This document shows, piece by piece, positions 49,572 to 57,217 of a DNA stretch of 64,000 nucleotides (positions are counted from its first letter, which is position 1; the number at the start of each line of letters is the position of its first letter). Made by a program: the position numbers and the translations under genes. This stretch comes from Sulfitobacter sp. S223 (lineage in GTDB: Bacteria; Pseudomonadota; Alphaproteobacteria; Rhodobacterales; Rhodobacteraceae): the NCBI RefSeq assembly GCF_025143825.1, contig NZ_CP083560.1:682001-746000 (forward strand), read 5' to 3'. The notes under the pieces were generated by a model, which was given only the letters and a program-made list of their open reading frames with translations, was not told the origin of the DNA and did no database searches.

Positions 49572-50562
49572 TGCGCGCGACCACGTAATCTGCGATATCT
49601 GTCAGCATGTCCTTGATGTCATGCTGGGGTAGGGGGGCAAGGGCTGCTTTGGCCTTTGCGGCCCATTCAAGTGCATCTGCCTGCGTTGCTGCAAGCGTAC
49701 CGTGCTTGTTCAGCAGGGCCAGTGCGTGGTCCAGATCGCCTTCTTCCTGCTTGCCGCGTTCGATGGTCCGGACCCAAAAGGCGCGTTCTTCGGTATCTGC
49801 ACGTGCGACGGCCTTGATAACGGGCAGCGTCAGCTTGCGTTCGCGGAAATCGTCACCGATGTTTTTGCCAGTTGCCGCACTGTCACCTTGATAATCGAGC
49901 AGGTCATCAACGATCTGGAACGCTATTCCCAGAGCATCGCCATAGTCAAACAGCGCTTTTACCGTGGCTTCAGGGGCGTCGGCAATCACGCCGCCAACTT
50001 CGGTCGCCGCGGAGAAAAGTGCAGCAGTTTTGCCGCGCACAACTTGTAGATAGACGCTCTCGTCCGTTTTGAGGTTCTGCGCCGCCGTCAGTTGCAGGAC
50101 TTCGCCTTCGGCGATTGTGGCAGCGGCATTTGACAGTATTTTCATGACCCGCATCGAACCGGGTTCAGTCATCAGCTGAAAGCTGCGGGCAAACAAATAA
50201 TCACCTACGAGCACCGAAGACTGGTTGTCCCACAACAGGTTCGCCGTCGGGCGTCCGCGTCTCTGCGCGCTTTCGTCCACGACATCATCGTGCAGCAACG
50301 TGGCGGTGTGAATGAATTCGACAGTGGTGGCCAGATGAATATGGTAGGGGCCCTGATAGCCGCACAGGCGTGCGGCAGCCAGCGTCAGCATTGGGCGCAG
50401 ACGTTTGCCGCCTGCTTCAACCAGATGCGCCGTCACTTCAGGAATGCGTGGCGCGTGCTCTGAGGCCATACGTTCGCGAATGAGCGTACTCACGGCTGCC
50501 ATGTCTCCTGCCAAAGCTTCGGCAAGACGTTCGTGGGGTTTCTGGATTGTCCCGGTGCTCAT
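49564..50562 (-). CDS. ispB: Long-chain polyprenyl diphosphate synthase (IspB type)
   Basis: 332 residues. The first Asp-rich motif LLHDDVVDESAQRRGRPTAN and the second FQIVDDLLDYQGDSAATGKN bind Mg2+ and diphosphate; GGKRLRPMLTLAAARLCG is also typical. It builds the ubiquinone side chain from farnesyl diphosphate and isopentenyl diphosphate; alphaproteobacterial members usually make C50 chains. The product is used by UbiA (12.7 kb). The gene is divergent from the DUF2007 gene (57 bp) and convergent with ispE. Confidence 0.95.
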   Translation of the reverse strand: MSTGTIQKPHERLAEALAGDMAAVSTLIRERMASEHAPRIPEVTAHLVEAGGKRLRPMLTLAAARLCGYQGPYHIHLATTVEFIHTATLLHDDVVDESAQRRGRPTANLLWDNQSSVLVGDYLFARSFQLMTEPGSMRVMKILSNAAATIAEGEVLQLTAAQNLKTDESVYLQVVRGKTAALFSAATEVGGVIADAPEATVKALFDYGDALGIAFQIVDDLLDYQGDSAATGKNIGDDFRERKLTLPVIKAVARADTEERAFWVRTIERGKQEEGDLDHALALLNKHGTLAATQADALEWAAKAKAALAPLPQHDIKDMLTDIADYVVARIT

Positions 50563-50619
50563 ATTTTTCCCGCATCCTAGCGCTCGACAAGGGGAGGGCC
50601 CCCAGATTACATCACTACT

Positions 50620-50835
50620 ATGAAAGAACTCCTGCGCAGCACCGATCCTACGATCATCGCCTTTGCCTCAGCCCTATTGCAAGGCGAGGATATAGACTGC
50701 TTTCAGATGGACGTAAATATGAGCATCCTCGAAGGAGGCATCGGGATATTCCCGCGCCGACTGATGGTGCGCCGTGATGATCATGACAGAGCCCTGCGGG
50801 TGATGCGCGACAACGAGATACCGTTGGGCCTGTGA
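50620..50835 (+). CDS. DUF2007 protein
   Basis: 71 residues of the DUF2007 (putative signal-transducing) family: MKELLRSTDPTIIAFASALL, an internal GEDIDCFQMDVNMSILEGGI stretch, and RRLMVRRDDHDRALRVM. The family forms a small ferredoxin-like fold similar to PII-like proteins; its function is unknown. The methyltransferase GTG lies in its stop (GTGA at 50832-50835), a pairing that is common in Rhodobacterales. Confidence 0.9.
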   Translation: MKELLRSTDPTIIAFASALLQGEDIDCFQMDVNMSILEGGIGIFPRRLMVRRDDHDRALRVMRDNEIPLGL

Positions 50836-51572
50836 GCGACGACAATCTGACATGTGACGCCTTTCTGGGCGGGTTGGTGCACCTGTGGCAGCCAACGCAG
50901 GAATACCGTGCGGGTGTGGACCCCGTTCTGCTTGCAGCCACAATACCTGCGGTTTCGGGGCAAAGCGTGTTGGAATTGGGGTGTGGCGTGGGGGCCGCTG
51001 TGTTGTGTCTGGGCGCGCGCGTTCCGGGGCTGGTGCTGACGGGGGTGGAGCGTGAGCACAGCTACGCGGCGCTTGCCGCACGTAACGGCGGGGCCGCGCT
51101 GGAAGTAGTCACCGCAGATATTTCCGCGCTGCCGTTGTCTTTGCGACAGCGACAATTTGACCACGTACTCGCCAACCCTCCGTATTGGCGCCGCGGCGCA
51201 TCTGTCGCTGCCAGTGATCCTGCACGCGAAGCCGCCTTGGGGGAGCAGACTCCGCTTCAGGTCTGGATAACCACGGCGGCAAAGCGATTGGTGCCGAAGG
51301 GTCAGATGCACGTGATTCACAGGGCAGAACGTCTTCCGGATTTGCTGGCTGCTTTGCCAGCTGACATGGGCAGTATTGAGGTGTTACCGTTAGCGGCGCG
51401 CGAAGGACGTGCGGCAGAGCGGGTGATTTTACGTGCGCGCAAGTCAGGGCGTGCGGATTTCCGCCTGCATGCACCCCTCATTCTGCATCGCGGCGACCGC
51501 CATCGCGACGGTGATCAGTATACGCCAGAAGTGCGAAACGCTTTGCGCAAAGGGGCTGCGCTGGCTTTTTAA
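50832..51572 (+). CDS. TrmN6-like tRNA1(Val) (adenine-N6)-methyltransferase
   Basis: 246 residues from GTG 50832. LWQPTQEYRAGVDPVLLAAT at the N-terminus, the SAM loop VLELGCGVGAAVLCLGARVP, the catalytic NPPY (VLANPPYWRRG) and a C-terminal half are those of the TrmN6/YfiC class that methylates N6 of A37 in tRNA-Val1. Unusually few Lys/Arg are found at the C-terminus apart from RHRDGDQYTPEVRNALRKG. The gene is coupled to DUF2007. A CtrA-like site and the ydcH promoter follow. Confidence 0.87.
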   Translation: MSDDNLTCDAFLGGLVHLWQPTQEYRAGVDPVLLAATIPAVSGQSVLELGCGVGAAVLCLGARVPGLVLTGVEREHSYAALAARNGGAALEVVTADISALPLSLRQRQFDHVLANPPYWRRGASVAASDPAREAALGEQTPLQVWITTAAKRLVPKGQMHVIHRAERLPDLLAALPADMGSIEVLPLAAREGRAAERVILRARKSGRADFRLHAPLILHRGDRHRDGDQYTPEVRNALRKGAALAF

Positions 51573-51578
51573 GCTCCA

Positions 51579-51595
51579 TTAAGGAATTGTTTACC
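51579..51595 (+). promoter_or_regulatory. CtrA-like site (TTAA-N7-TTTACC) upstream of ydcH
   Basis: TTAAGGAATTGTTTACC resembles the CtrA consensus TTAA-N7-TTAACC with one mismatch in the second half. It overlaps the -35 position of a weak promoter whose -10 is TATGCT at 51607-51612, as in CtrA-activated promoters. Unproven. Confidence 0.4.
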
Positions 51596-51681
51596 ACCTC
51601 GCATGTTATGCTGCAGGGCGGCGTGACTTCGAAATGAGATCATGCTTCACTGAATTTGCACTTTTAACAACTGGAGGAAGT

Positions 51682-51846
51682 ATGACCGTTCACGCACATC
51701 TCGAGACGTTGATGAAGAAGCACCGTGACATGAGTGAGGCTATCGAAGTCGCACAGCGTGCACCCGGAATAGATGGCCTGAAAGTGGCCGACATGAAGAA
51801 ACAAAAGATGCGCCTGAAAGAAGAAATCAGCCGCTTGTCCAGTTAA
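51682..51846 (+). CDS. YdcH-family (DUF465) small helical protein
   Basis: 54 residues from ATG 51682, with GGAGGA upstream (51673-51678). VHAHLETLMKKHRDMSEAIE followed by KVADMKKQKMRLKEEISRLS forms the helical hairpin of the DUF465/YdcH family. Homologues are small soluble proteins of unknown function. A perfect terminator follows the stop by 15 bp. The start is fixed by the ribosome site; a longer frame upstream has no support. Confidence 0.9.
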   Translation: MTVHAHLETLMKKHRDMSEAIEVAQRAPGIDGLKVADMKKQKMRLKEEISRLSS

Positions 51847-51861
51847 TCATTCACTTTAATG

Positions 51862-51898
51862 ACTGGCTGCGCGCTGTAATCCAGCGCGCAGCCAGTTT
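51862..51898 (+). terminator. Bidirectional terminator-like hairpin
   Basis: CTGGCTGCGCGCTG (51863-51876) and CAGCGCGCAGCCAG (51882-51895) form a 14-bp perfect stem with loop TAATC, extended by an A-T pair and followed by TTT. It ends ydcH on the plus strand and lies only 6 bases past the stop of the minus-strand 51-codon gene, so it can serve both. Confidence 0.85.
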
Positions 51899-51904
51899 CA
51901 CCGA

Positions 51905-52060
51905 TCACGGCTCAAAGTCGGCGTAGACCCGCACTTTGAATGCTTCGATGTGCTGCCGCGAAGAAAGTGGCATTTGGCAGTCCGATTTGTTCGGAAGCGG
52001 CAAGAGGTGATTGAGAAAGCCAATAAAATTTGATTGCCAGTAATCATGTGAATGCCTCAT
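51905..52060 (-). CDS. 51-residue micro-protein coupled to the LysR gene
   Basis: 51 residues: MRHSHDYWQSNFIGFLNHLL, PLPNKSDCQMPLSSRQHIEA, FKVRVYADFEP. The ATG lies in the LysR stop (ATGA at 52057-52060), and the TGA (51905-51907) stands just before a terminator hairpin, as expected for the last gene of an operon. One Cys and no membrane helix are present. I do not recognise the family. It could be a regulator partner, or the C-terminal remnant of a larger gene. Confidence 0.6.
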   Translation of the reverse strand: MRHSHDYWQSNFIGFLNHLLPLPNKSDCQMPLSSRQHIEAFKVRVYADFEP

Positions 52061-52995
52061 GAGTCGGAGGCATCCAATATGGTCAAGCTGCGGGTGATAT
52101 GAGCAGTTTTTTCAATTTCTTCCAGAATCCAGTCTCGGAAGACCGCGATCTGGGGGCGGTTCTCCATACCTTTCAGGCACAAAAAACTGAACCTTGCCCC
52201 CGTGGAAAGCGCGGTGGGAAAAGGCGCGACAAGCCTTCCTTCGTCCAAATCCTTTACCACCAGCGCGCGCCTTCCTAGCACCACGCCGACACCTGCGAGG
52301 GCGGCATCGATAGCATGGTCAGCCTGTGAAAATCTTGGCCCCAAGGTTGGTGAAAAAGGTGCGCCCATTGCCGTAAACCAAGCCGCCCATCCAACCGCTG
52401 AATCCAGAAAGTTAATCGAATCGTCAAAGATGATCGGTGCGTGATGCAAACTTTCGACAGTCGGATATTTAGCAGCAAGCGCCGGAGTCATCACCGGCAT
52501 GACCCATTCCTCAGCCAGTGGCAGGTCGTAAAGCTCTGGTGCCGGATTGGTGCCAAAGCGGATAGCCACATCCACGTTATCTCGCATCAGGTCCATCCGA
52601 TTAAGTGAGGCGGCAAATCGTAGCTCGACCTCGGGATGAGCTTGGGCAAACTCGTATAAGCGCGGAGCCAGCCATTTTGCAGTGAAAGCGGGGCCTGCGG
52701 TGACGGTAAGCGTTTGCGTGTCCTGTGTACGCTGCGCTGCCCTCCATGCTGTAGCAAGAGTTTGAAAACCTTCAGCGGCCCCTAGCGATAGGGCGGTTCC
52801 GGCCTCCGTCAACTCGACCGCGCGGTTCAGTCGTCGGAAAAGCGGAGCACCAAGATGTTCTTCAAGAGACTTTATCTGAAATGACAATGCGGCTGGCGTG
52901 ACGTTCAGCTCAGCTGCTGCTTTCGCAAAAGACATATGCCGTGCGGCGGCATCAAAGGCACGCAGCGCGGTAAGGGGAGGCAGGCGATTAGACAT
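52057..52995 (-). CDS. LysR-family transcriptional regulator (GcvA-like)
   Basis: 312 residues. The N-terminal winged helix-turn-helix is RLPPLTALRAFDAAARHMSF, AKAAAELNVTPAALSFQIKS, as in GcvA-type regulators; the effector domain follows with TVTAGPAFTAKWLAPRLYEF. Such regulators often control amino acid or beta-lactamase genes. Here the divergent target is a 38-codon micro-gene. A perfect palindrome covers its own start codon (52994-53026), suggesting autorepression. The 51-codon gene overlaps its stop by ATGA. Confidence 0.94.
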   Translation of the reverse strand: MSNRLPPLTALRAFDAAARHMSFAKAAAELNVTPAALSFQIKSLEEHLGAPLFRRLNRAVELTEAGTALSLGAAEGFQTLATAWRAAQRTQDTQTLTVTAGPAFTAKWLAPRLYEFAQAHPEVELRFAASLNRMDLMRDNVDVAIRFGTNPAPELYDLPLAEEWVMPVMTPALAAKYPTVESLHHAPIIFDDSINFLDSAVGWAAWFTAMGAPFSPTLGPRFSQADHAIDAALAGVGVVLGRRALVVKDLDEGRLVAPFPTALSTGARFSFLCLKGMENRPQIAVFRDWILEEIEKTAHITRSLTILDASDS

Positions 52996-53026
52996 GCCTC
53001 AGTTAAGTATAACTTAACTGAGGCAT
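52994..53026. promoter_or_regulatory. Perfect 15-bp-arm palindrome, probable LysR operator
   Basis: ATGCCTCAGTTAAGT and ACTTAACTGAGGCAT flank ATA. The T-N11-A of LysR sites is T53004-A53016, exactly symmetric. The centre (53010) is about 65 bp upstream of the start expected for the micro-gene promoter, the classical LysR activation position. The palindrome includes the first two bases of the LysR start codon. Confidence 0.8.
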
Positions 53027-53039
53027 TGGAAAGTCTCGT

Positions 53040-53068
53040 TTGTCAGTTGTGTTGGCGGGCCTCATATT
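53040..53068 (+). promoter_or_regulatory. Promoter of the 38-codon micro-gene
   Basis: TTGTCA (53040-53045), 17-bp spacer, CATATT (53063-53068). The start would be near 53075, with a leader of about 47 bases to the ATG at 53122. Confidence 0.6.
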
Positions 53069-53121
53069 GAGTTCAAGAAAGATGCATTGGTCCAACGCGG
53101 ATCACAGACAGGAGACGAGAT

Positions 53122-53238
53122 ATGTTTGAAGCCACAACAAACCCCGCTGCGCGCAACGCAATGTTCAACGCTCATGCTGCACGCGGCCGCATGATGGCAG
53201 ATTTTTTTGCATGGCTTCGCAGCCCACTGCGTCGCTAA
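53122..53238 (+). CDS. 38-residue basic micro-protein divergent from LysR
   Basis: 38 residues: MFEATTNPAARNAMFNAHAA, RGRMMADFFAWLRSPLRR. The helix is amphipathic and Arg-rich at the end. A clean ribosome site (CAGGAG, 53109-53114) lies seven bases upstream, a promoter with a LysR operator precedes it, and a Rho-independent terminator follows the stop by 43 bp. This complete transcription unit supports a real gene. Short Rhodobacterales proteins with a 'FFAWLRSP' end occur next to regulators, but their function is unknown. Both a peptide and an sRNA role should be considered. Confidence 0.72.
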   Translation: MFEATTNPAARNAMFNAHAARGRMMADFFAWLRSPLRR

Positions 53239-53281
53239 GGATTTTCCGCTGGTGGCGTGCACGCTGACTTACGGAATAAGA

Positions 53282-53319
53282 CGGGGCCGGTGGATCACTC
53301 CTCCGGCCCCGCATTTTTT
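53282..53319 (+). terminator. Rho-independent terminator of the micro-gene
   Basis: CGGGGCCGG (53282-53290) and CCGGCCCCG (53303-53311) with a 12-base loop, followed by CA and six T (53314-53319). It separates the micro-gene from the convergent phaB. Confidence 0.88.
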
Positions 53320-53340
53320 GCTCCGTCACAGAACTTGCCG

Positions 53341-54063
53341 TTAGACGAAGAACTGCCCGCCATTTGCGGAAATCGTTGACCCGTTGATAAAGCCCGCATC
53401 GTCCGACACAAGGAAGGACACGGCGCGTGCGATTTCTTCGGGCTCGCCAAGGCGACCGGTCGGGATTTGCGCGACGATGCTGTCGCGCACCTTCTCGGGA
53501 ACAGCCATAACCATTTCGGTCGCGATGTAGCCCGGGCAGATCGCGTTCGCTGTGATGTTAGCGCGCGCACCTTCCTGAGCGAGCGATTTTACAATGCCCA
53601 GATCGCCGGCTTTGGTCGCTGCATAGTTTACCTGAGCGAACTGACCCTTCTGACCGTTAATCGAAGAGATCACTACAATGCGGCCAAACTTGCGCTCGCG
53701 CATGCCGGGCCAGATCGGGTGGATGGTGTTAAACACGCCGGTAAGGTTCGTGTCGATCACTTCATGCCACTGTTCTGGTGTCATCTTGTGGAAGGGCGCA
53801 TCACGCGTGATGCCTGCGTTGGCGACGACGACCTCAATCGGGCCCAGTTCCGCTTCGACCTTCGCAATGCCGTCTTTTGAGCTTTCGTAGTCAGCCACGT
53901 TCCATTTATAGGTTTTAATACCTGTTTCGGCGGTGAATGCTGCTGCTGCCTCATCGTTGCCTGCATATGTGGCGGCAACGGTATAGCCTTTTGATTTCAG
54001 CTCTTTGGAAATGGCAGCGCCGATCCCGCGGCTGCCTCCTGTTACTAGTGCGACACGCGACAT
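53341..54063 (-). CDS. phaB: Acetoacetyl-CoA reductase
   Basis: 240 residues. TGGSRGIGAAISKELKSKGY (NADPH motif), NAGITRDAPFHKMTPEQWHE, SSINGQKGQFAQVNYAATKA (catalytic Ser, Tyr, Lys) and the end GFINGSTISANGGQFFV match PhaB. It reduces acetoacetyl-CoA to (R)-3-hydroxybutyryl-CoA for polyhydroxybutyrate. phaA lies upstream on the same strand with an 84-bp gap that contains a hairpin. phaC and phaR are not in the window. Confidence 0.95.
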   Translation of the reverse strand: MSRVALVTGGSRGIGAAISKELKSKGYTVAATYAGNDEAAAAFTAETGIKTYKWNVADYESSKDGIAKVEAELGPIEVVVANAGITRDAPFHKMTPEQWHEVIDTNLTGVFNTIHPIWPGMRERKFGRIVVISSINGQKGQFAQVNYAATKAGDLGIVKSLAQEGARANITANAICPGYIATEMVMAVPEKVRDSIVAQIPTGRLGEPEEIARAVSFLVSDDAGFINGSTISANGGQFFV

Positions 54064-54116
54064 TGTGATTCTCCCGATGAAATCCGTGTGGTAATGTTGT
54101 TGCTTCGGTTTGTGGT

Positions 54117-54139
54117 GGCGCGCAATAAAATTGCGCGCC
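54117..54139 (-). other. Perfect hairpin between phaA and phaB
   Basis: GGCGCGCAAT and ATTGCGCGCC with a 3-base loop (10-bp stem), located 8 bases after the phaA stop on the minus strand. No U-run follows, so it is more likely an mRNA processing or stabilising element between the two cistrons than a terminator. Confidence 0.6.
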
Positions 54140-54147
54140 GGATCGTT

Positions 54148-55323
54148 TTAGGGCCGTTCGAGGCACATAGCAACACCCATACCGCCACCAATGCACAGTG
54201 TGGCGAGACCTTTTTTGGCGCCGCGGCGCTTCATCTCGAACAGGAGGGTGTTCAGGATGCGGGCACCGGATGCGCCGATGGGGTGACCAATTGCGATCGC
54301 GCCGCCGTTGACGTTCACAATCGCCGGATCCCAGCCCATGTCCTTGTTGACCGCACATGCCTGTGCCGCGAATGCTTCATTAGCTTCGACCAGATCCAGA
54401 TCTTCCGGTTTCCAGCCTGCTTTCTCAAGCGCCTTGCGGGATGCATAGATGGGGCCTGCGCCCATGATCGACGGGTCGAGGCCAACCGTAGCGTAGGACG
54501 CGATACGTGCGAGTGGTTCAATGCCGCGCTTTTCTGCGTTGTCCGCGCTCATTAGCAGCGCGCCTGCGGCACCGTCATTCAGGCCAGACGCGTTGGCGGC
54601 GGTTACGGAACCATCCTTGGTGAAAGCGGGGCGCAGTTTTGCCATGGCATCCATGGTGGCGCCGTGGCGGATATATTCGTCGGCGTCTACAATGGTATCC
54701 CCTTTGCGGCCCGGGACCGTGTAGGCGAAAATCTCATCCTTGAAGCGGCCGTCTTTTTGGGCGGCTTCAGCCTTGTTCTGCGAGGCGACGGCGAATTCGT
54801 CCTGCTGGTCGCGGGTGATCTGCCATTTCGCTGCGACGTTTTCAGCTGTCTGGCCCATGTGGTAGCCGTTGAAGGCATCCCACAGCCCGTCTTTGATCAT
54901 TGTGTCGATGAACTTCATGTCGCCCATCTTTTGACCCGCGCGAATGGCTTGGGCATGGGGTGACATTGTCATGTTCTCTTGGCCGCCTGCGGCAACGATA
55001 TCGGCATCGCCCAGCTGGATATGCTGTGCAGCCAGCGCCACGGCGCGCAGGCCGGAGCCGCAAACCTGATTGATCGACCACGCGGCGGATTCGATTGGTA
55101 GGCCGGCATTAACATGGGCCTGACGCGCAGGGTTCTGGCCTTGGGCAGCTGTCAGAACTTGTCCGAGGATTGTCTCCGAGACTTCGGCGGCATCAATGCC
55201 AGCGCGTGCGACAATTTCCTTTAGCATTGCTGCGCCCAGATCGTGCGCAGGAGTGTTGGCAAAAGAGCCCATAAAGCTGCCAACTGCTGTACGGGCAGCC
55301 GAGGCGATAACGACGTTTGTCAT
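54148..55323 (-). CDS. phaA: Acetyl-CoA C-acetyltransferase
   Basis: 391 residues from ATG 55323 (AGGA upstream). The nucleophile Cys lies in [20 protein letters not shown], the second Cys in [11 protein letters not shown] and the His in [20 protein letters not shown]. It condenses two acetyl-CoA to acetoacetyl-CoA for PhaB. PHA synthesis is likely the main role, though the same enzyme can serve in reverse. A gap of 130 bp separates it from the EAL gene on the same strand. Confidence 0.95.
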   Translation of the reverse strand: MTNVVIASAARTAVGSFMGSFANTPAHDLGAAMLKEIVARAGIDAAEVSETILGQVLTAAQGQNPARQAHVNAGLPIESAAWSINQVCGSGLRAVALAAQHIQLGDADIVAAGGQENMTMSPHAQAIRAGQKMGDMKFIDTMIKDGLWDAFNGYHMGQTAENVAAKWQITRDQQDEFAVASQNKAEAAQKDGRFKDEIFAYTVPGRKGDTIVDADEYIRHGATMDAMAKLRPAFTKDGSVTAANASGLNDGAAGALLMSADNAEKRGIEPLARIASYATVGLDPSIMGAGPIYASRKALEKAGWKPEDLDLVEANEAFAAQACAVNKDMGWDPAIVNVNGGAIAIGHPIGASGARILNTLLFEMKRRGAKKGLATLCIGGGMGVAMCLERP

Positions 55324-55453
55324 GGAATGCGGTCCTCTCAATATGACGCTGGTAAAGGAGCGGTGGCGATAGGTTGCGATGCCTTGCCTTTACCTTGTGC
55401 CTTTGGATACCGCACAGGACCCCGCGCGGCAAGAAGTCTGCCGCGTATCCGTG

Positions 55454-56296
55454 TCAGGCGCTTTCGCGCGACCCTTCTTTGCGTGTCCAGTCGGGGCGGG
55501 TTGTGGGGGCTGCGAAGTAGTACCCCTGAAGGCAATCAATGCCGATTTGGACAGCCAGCGCTGCATCGGCTTCTGTTTCCACGGATTCCGCAACGGTGAC
55601 CATTTCGAATTCATGCGCAATGCCCATCAAAGCGCGGGTAAGTGCCTGATTGTCAGGGCTCTGTGCGATGCCGCGAATGAACTGGCCGTCAATTTTTACG
55701 ATGTCAAAATCGAAGTCCCTGAAGTAACGGATCGTCATTTTTCCCGCTCCAAAACGATCCATCGCAAAGCAGATACCCTTGGACTGCAAGCGATGCATGA
55801 AATCGATCACCAATTCTGGCACCATCATTGCCGAGCTTTCCGTGATTTCAAGAATTAGCCGTTCTCCCAATCCCGGAGACTCATTGATGAAGCGGTTCAG
55901 GCAATTCATCCAGGGCCTGAAACCGATAGACCGGGCCGACATGTTGATCGACAGACGCAGCCCCGGATTTTTCTGGAGCGTGGTGAGGCCGTGGCGCAAG
56001 GCCAGTACATCAATTTCGCGGCCGGTTTCTGTGTCTTCAATCTTGTCCATAAAGGCGCCGGCTGGAATCACCCTGCCTGTGGCGTCCAGCACCCTGATCA
56101 AGCCCTCGTAAAATCCGACCTGCGCTTGCGCACTGCTGCGCATCACCGGCTGGAAGGCCAGCAGAGTTTGATTATGTGCAATGGCCTCTTTCACCATCTC
56201 GAGAGTACCTTGGGCCTGTTGCACCATCGCGAAGTCCAGCGGGCTTTCGCCGCCAGGCGGGATGTCAGCCATTTTGCGTTTGTGAATGCCTTTCAC
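55454..56296 (-). CDS. Degenerate EAL-domain protein
   Basis: 280 residues from GTG 56296, which follows AAGGAC by seven bases; ATG 56272 is an alternative without a ribosome site. The EAL fold is clear (FYEGLIRVLDATGRVIPAGA; LRLSINMSARSIGF; LILEITESSAMMVPELVIDF; VKIDGQFIRGIAQSPDNQAL; TVAESVETEADAAL). The motif that should be D-D-F-G-T-G is AMDRFGAGK, so the second metal-binding Asp is Arg; 'EAL' is EGL. It probably binds c-di-GMP or a partner rather than cleaving it. It lies upstream of phaA on the same strand. Confidence 0.88.
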   Translation of the reverse strand: MKGIHKRKMADIPPGGESPLDFAMVQQAQGTLEMVKEAIAHNQTLLAFQPVMRSSAQAQVGFYEGLIRVLDATGRVIPAGAFMDKIEDTETGREIDVLALRHGLTTLQKNPGLRLSINMSARSIGFRPWMNCLNRFINESPGLGERLILEITESSAMMVPELVIDFMHRLQSKGICFAMDRFGAGKMTIRYFRDFDFDIVKIDGQFIRGIAQSPDNQALTRALMGIAHEFEMVTVAESVETEADAALAVQIGIDCLQGYYFAAPTTRPDWTRKEGSRESA

Positions 56297-56422
56297 GGGG
56301 AAGGTCCTTTGCTGCAGGCCGGCGCAAGCCCGGCGGGTAGGTGGACATTGCACCCGCCCCGCTAATAAGGTGTTAAACGGTCAATTTTGCACCAAATGTA
56401 TCCAATACGGGGGCGACCAGAC

Positions 56423-56992
56423 ATGACACGCTGCGCATGGGCAGGACCCGAACAGATATACATCGACTATCACGATACAGAATGGGGCGTTCCGGAATAT
56501 GACAGTCGCGCATTGTGGGAAAAGCTTATCCTTGACGGCTTTCAGGCTGGTTTAAGCTGGATCACAATTCTTAAAAAGAGAGACGCTTTTCGAGAGGCTT
56601 TCGAAGGTTTCGACCCGCACGTGATTGCAAAGTGGGGAGACGCGGATGTGCAGCGCCTTCTGGGCAATGCTGGCATCATTCGGCATCGAGGCAAAATCGA
56701 AGCTGCCATCACCAACGCGCAGGCATGGCAGCGCATAGAAGCGGAACAGGGCTTTGCCAATTTCATGTGGAGGTATGTCGGCGGCGTGCCTTTGCAGAAT
56801 CAATTTTCTGTTCAGGCGGAAGTGCCGCCAAAAACATCTCTGTCCGAACAGGTTTCAAAAGACCTCAAAAAGGCCGGATTCAAATTTTGCGGTCCGACAA
56901 TCGTTTACGCATGGATGGAAGCATGCGGGCTGGTCAACGATCATATAACCGGATGCCCGCGCCATGCTGCGGTGACTAAACTGGCGCGCTGA
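56423..56992 (+). CDS. tag: DNA-3-methyladenine glycosylase I
   Basis: 189 residues from ATG 56423. The zinc ligands of Tag are present: Cys4 (MTRCAWAG), His17 (IYIDYHDTEWG) and, at the end, His and Cys in LVNDHITGCPRH. FQAGLSWITILKKRDAFREA forms the substrate region with the Trp. It removes 3-methyladenine from alkylated DNA. Upstream in-frame ATGs (56387, 56396) would add an N-terminal tail not seen in the family. Confidence 0.95.
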   Translation: MTRCAWAGPEQIYIDYHDTEWGVPEYDSRALWEKLILDGFQAGLSWITILKKRDAFREAFEGFDPHVIAKWGDADVQRLLGNAGIIRHRGKIEAAITNAQAWQRIEAEQGFANFMWRYVGGVPLQNQFSVQAEVPPKTSLSEQVSKDLKKAGFKFCGPTIVYAWMEACGLVNDHITGCPRHAAVTKLAR

Positions 56993-57045
56993 TCCCAGAG
57001 AATAGGTGCCAATTGGAAACAGCGAAACCCGCCGATAGGCTGTTC

Positions 57046-57174
57046 TATAGTCACCCGATATAGTCACGGATAGATGGCTGGCGCGAGCAGGTGCACAGTA
57101 AGTTGTAGGTGCTGACGCGCATACCGCATCGCACCCTTAGCGGCTGGACATCGATGAAACCGCGCGTGACTATA
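57046..57174 (+). repeat. Three copies of the 9-mer TATAGTCAC upstream of the glycosyltransferase genes
   Basis: Two direct copies (57046-57054 and 57059-57067) and one inverted copy GTGACTATA (57166-57174). The inverted copy overlaps the likely -10 region TATATAAG (57171-57178). Exact 9-mers in a 225-bp promoter region suggest an operator for the genes at 57218 and 58135. Confidence 0.5.
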
Positions 57175-57217
57175 TAAGTGTGCGCAAAACAGGCGGTGTT
57201 CAGAGGAGAATGTTACA

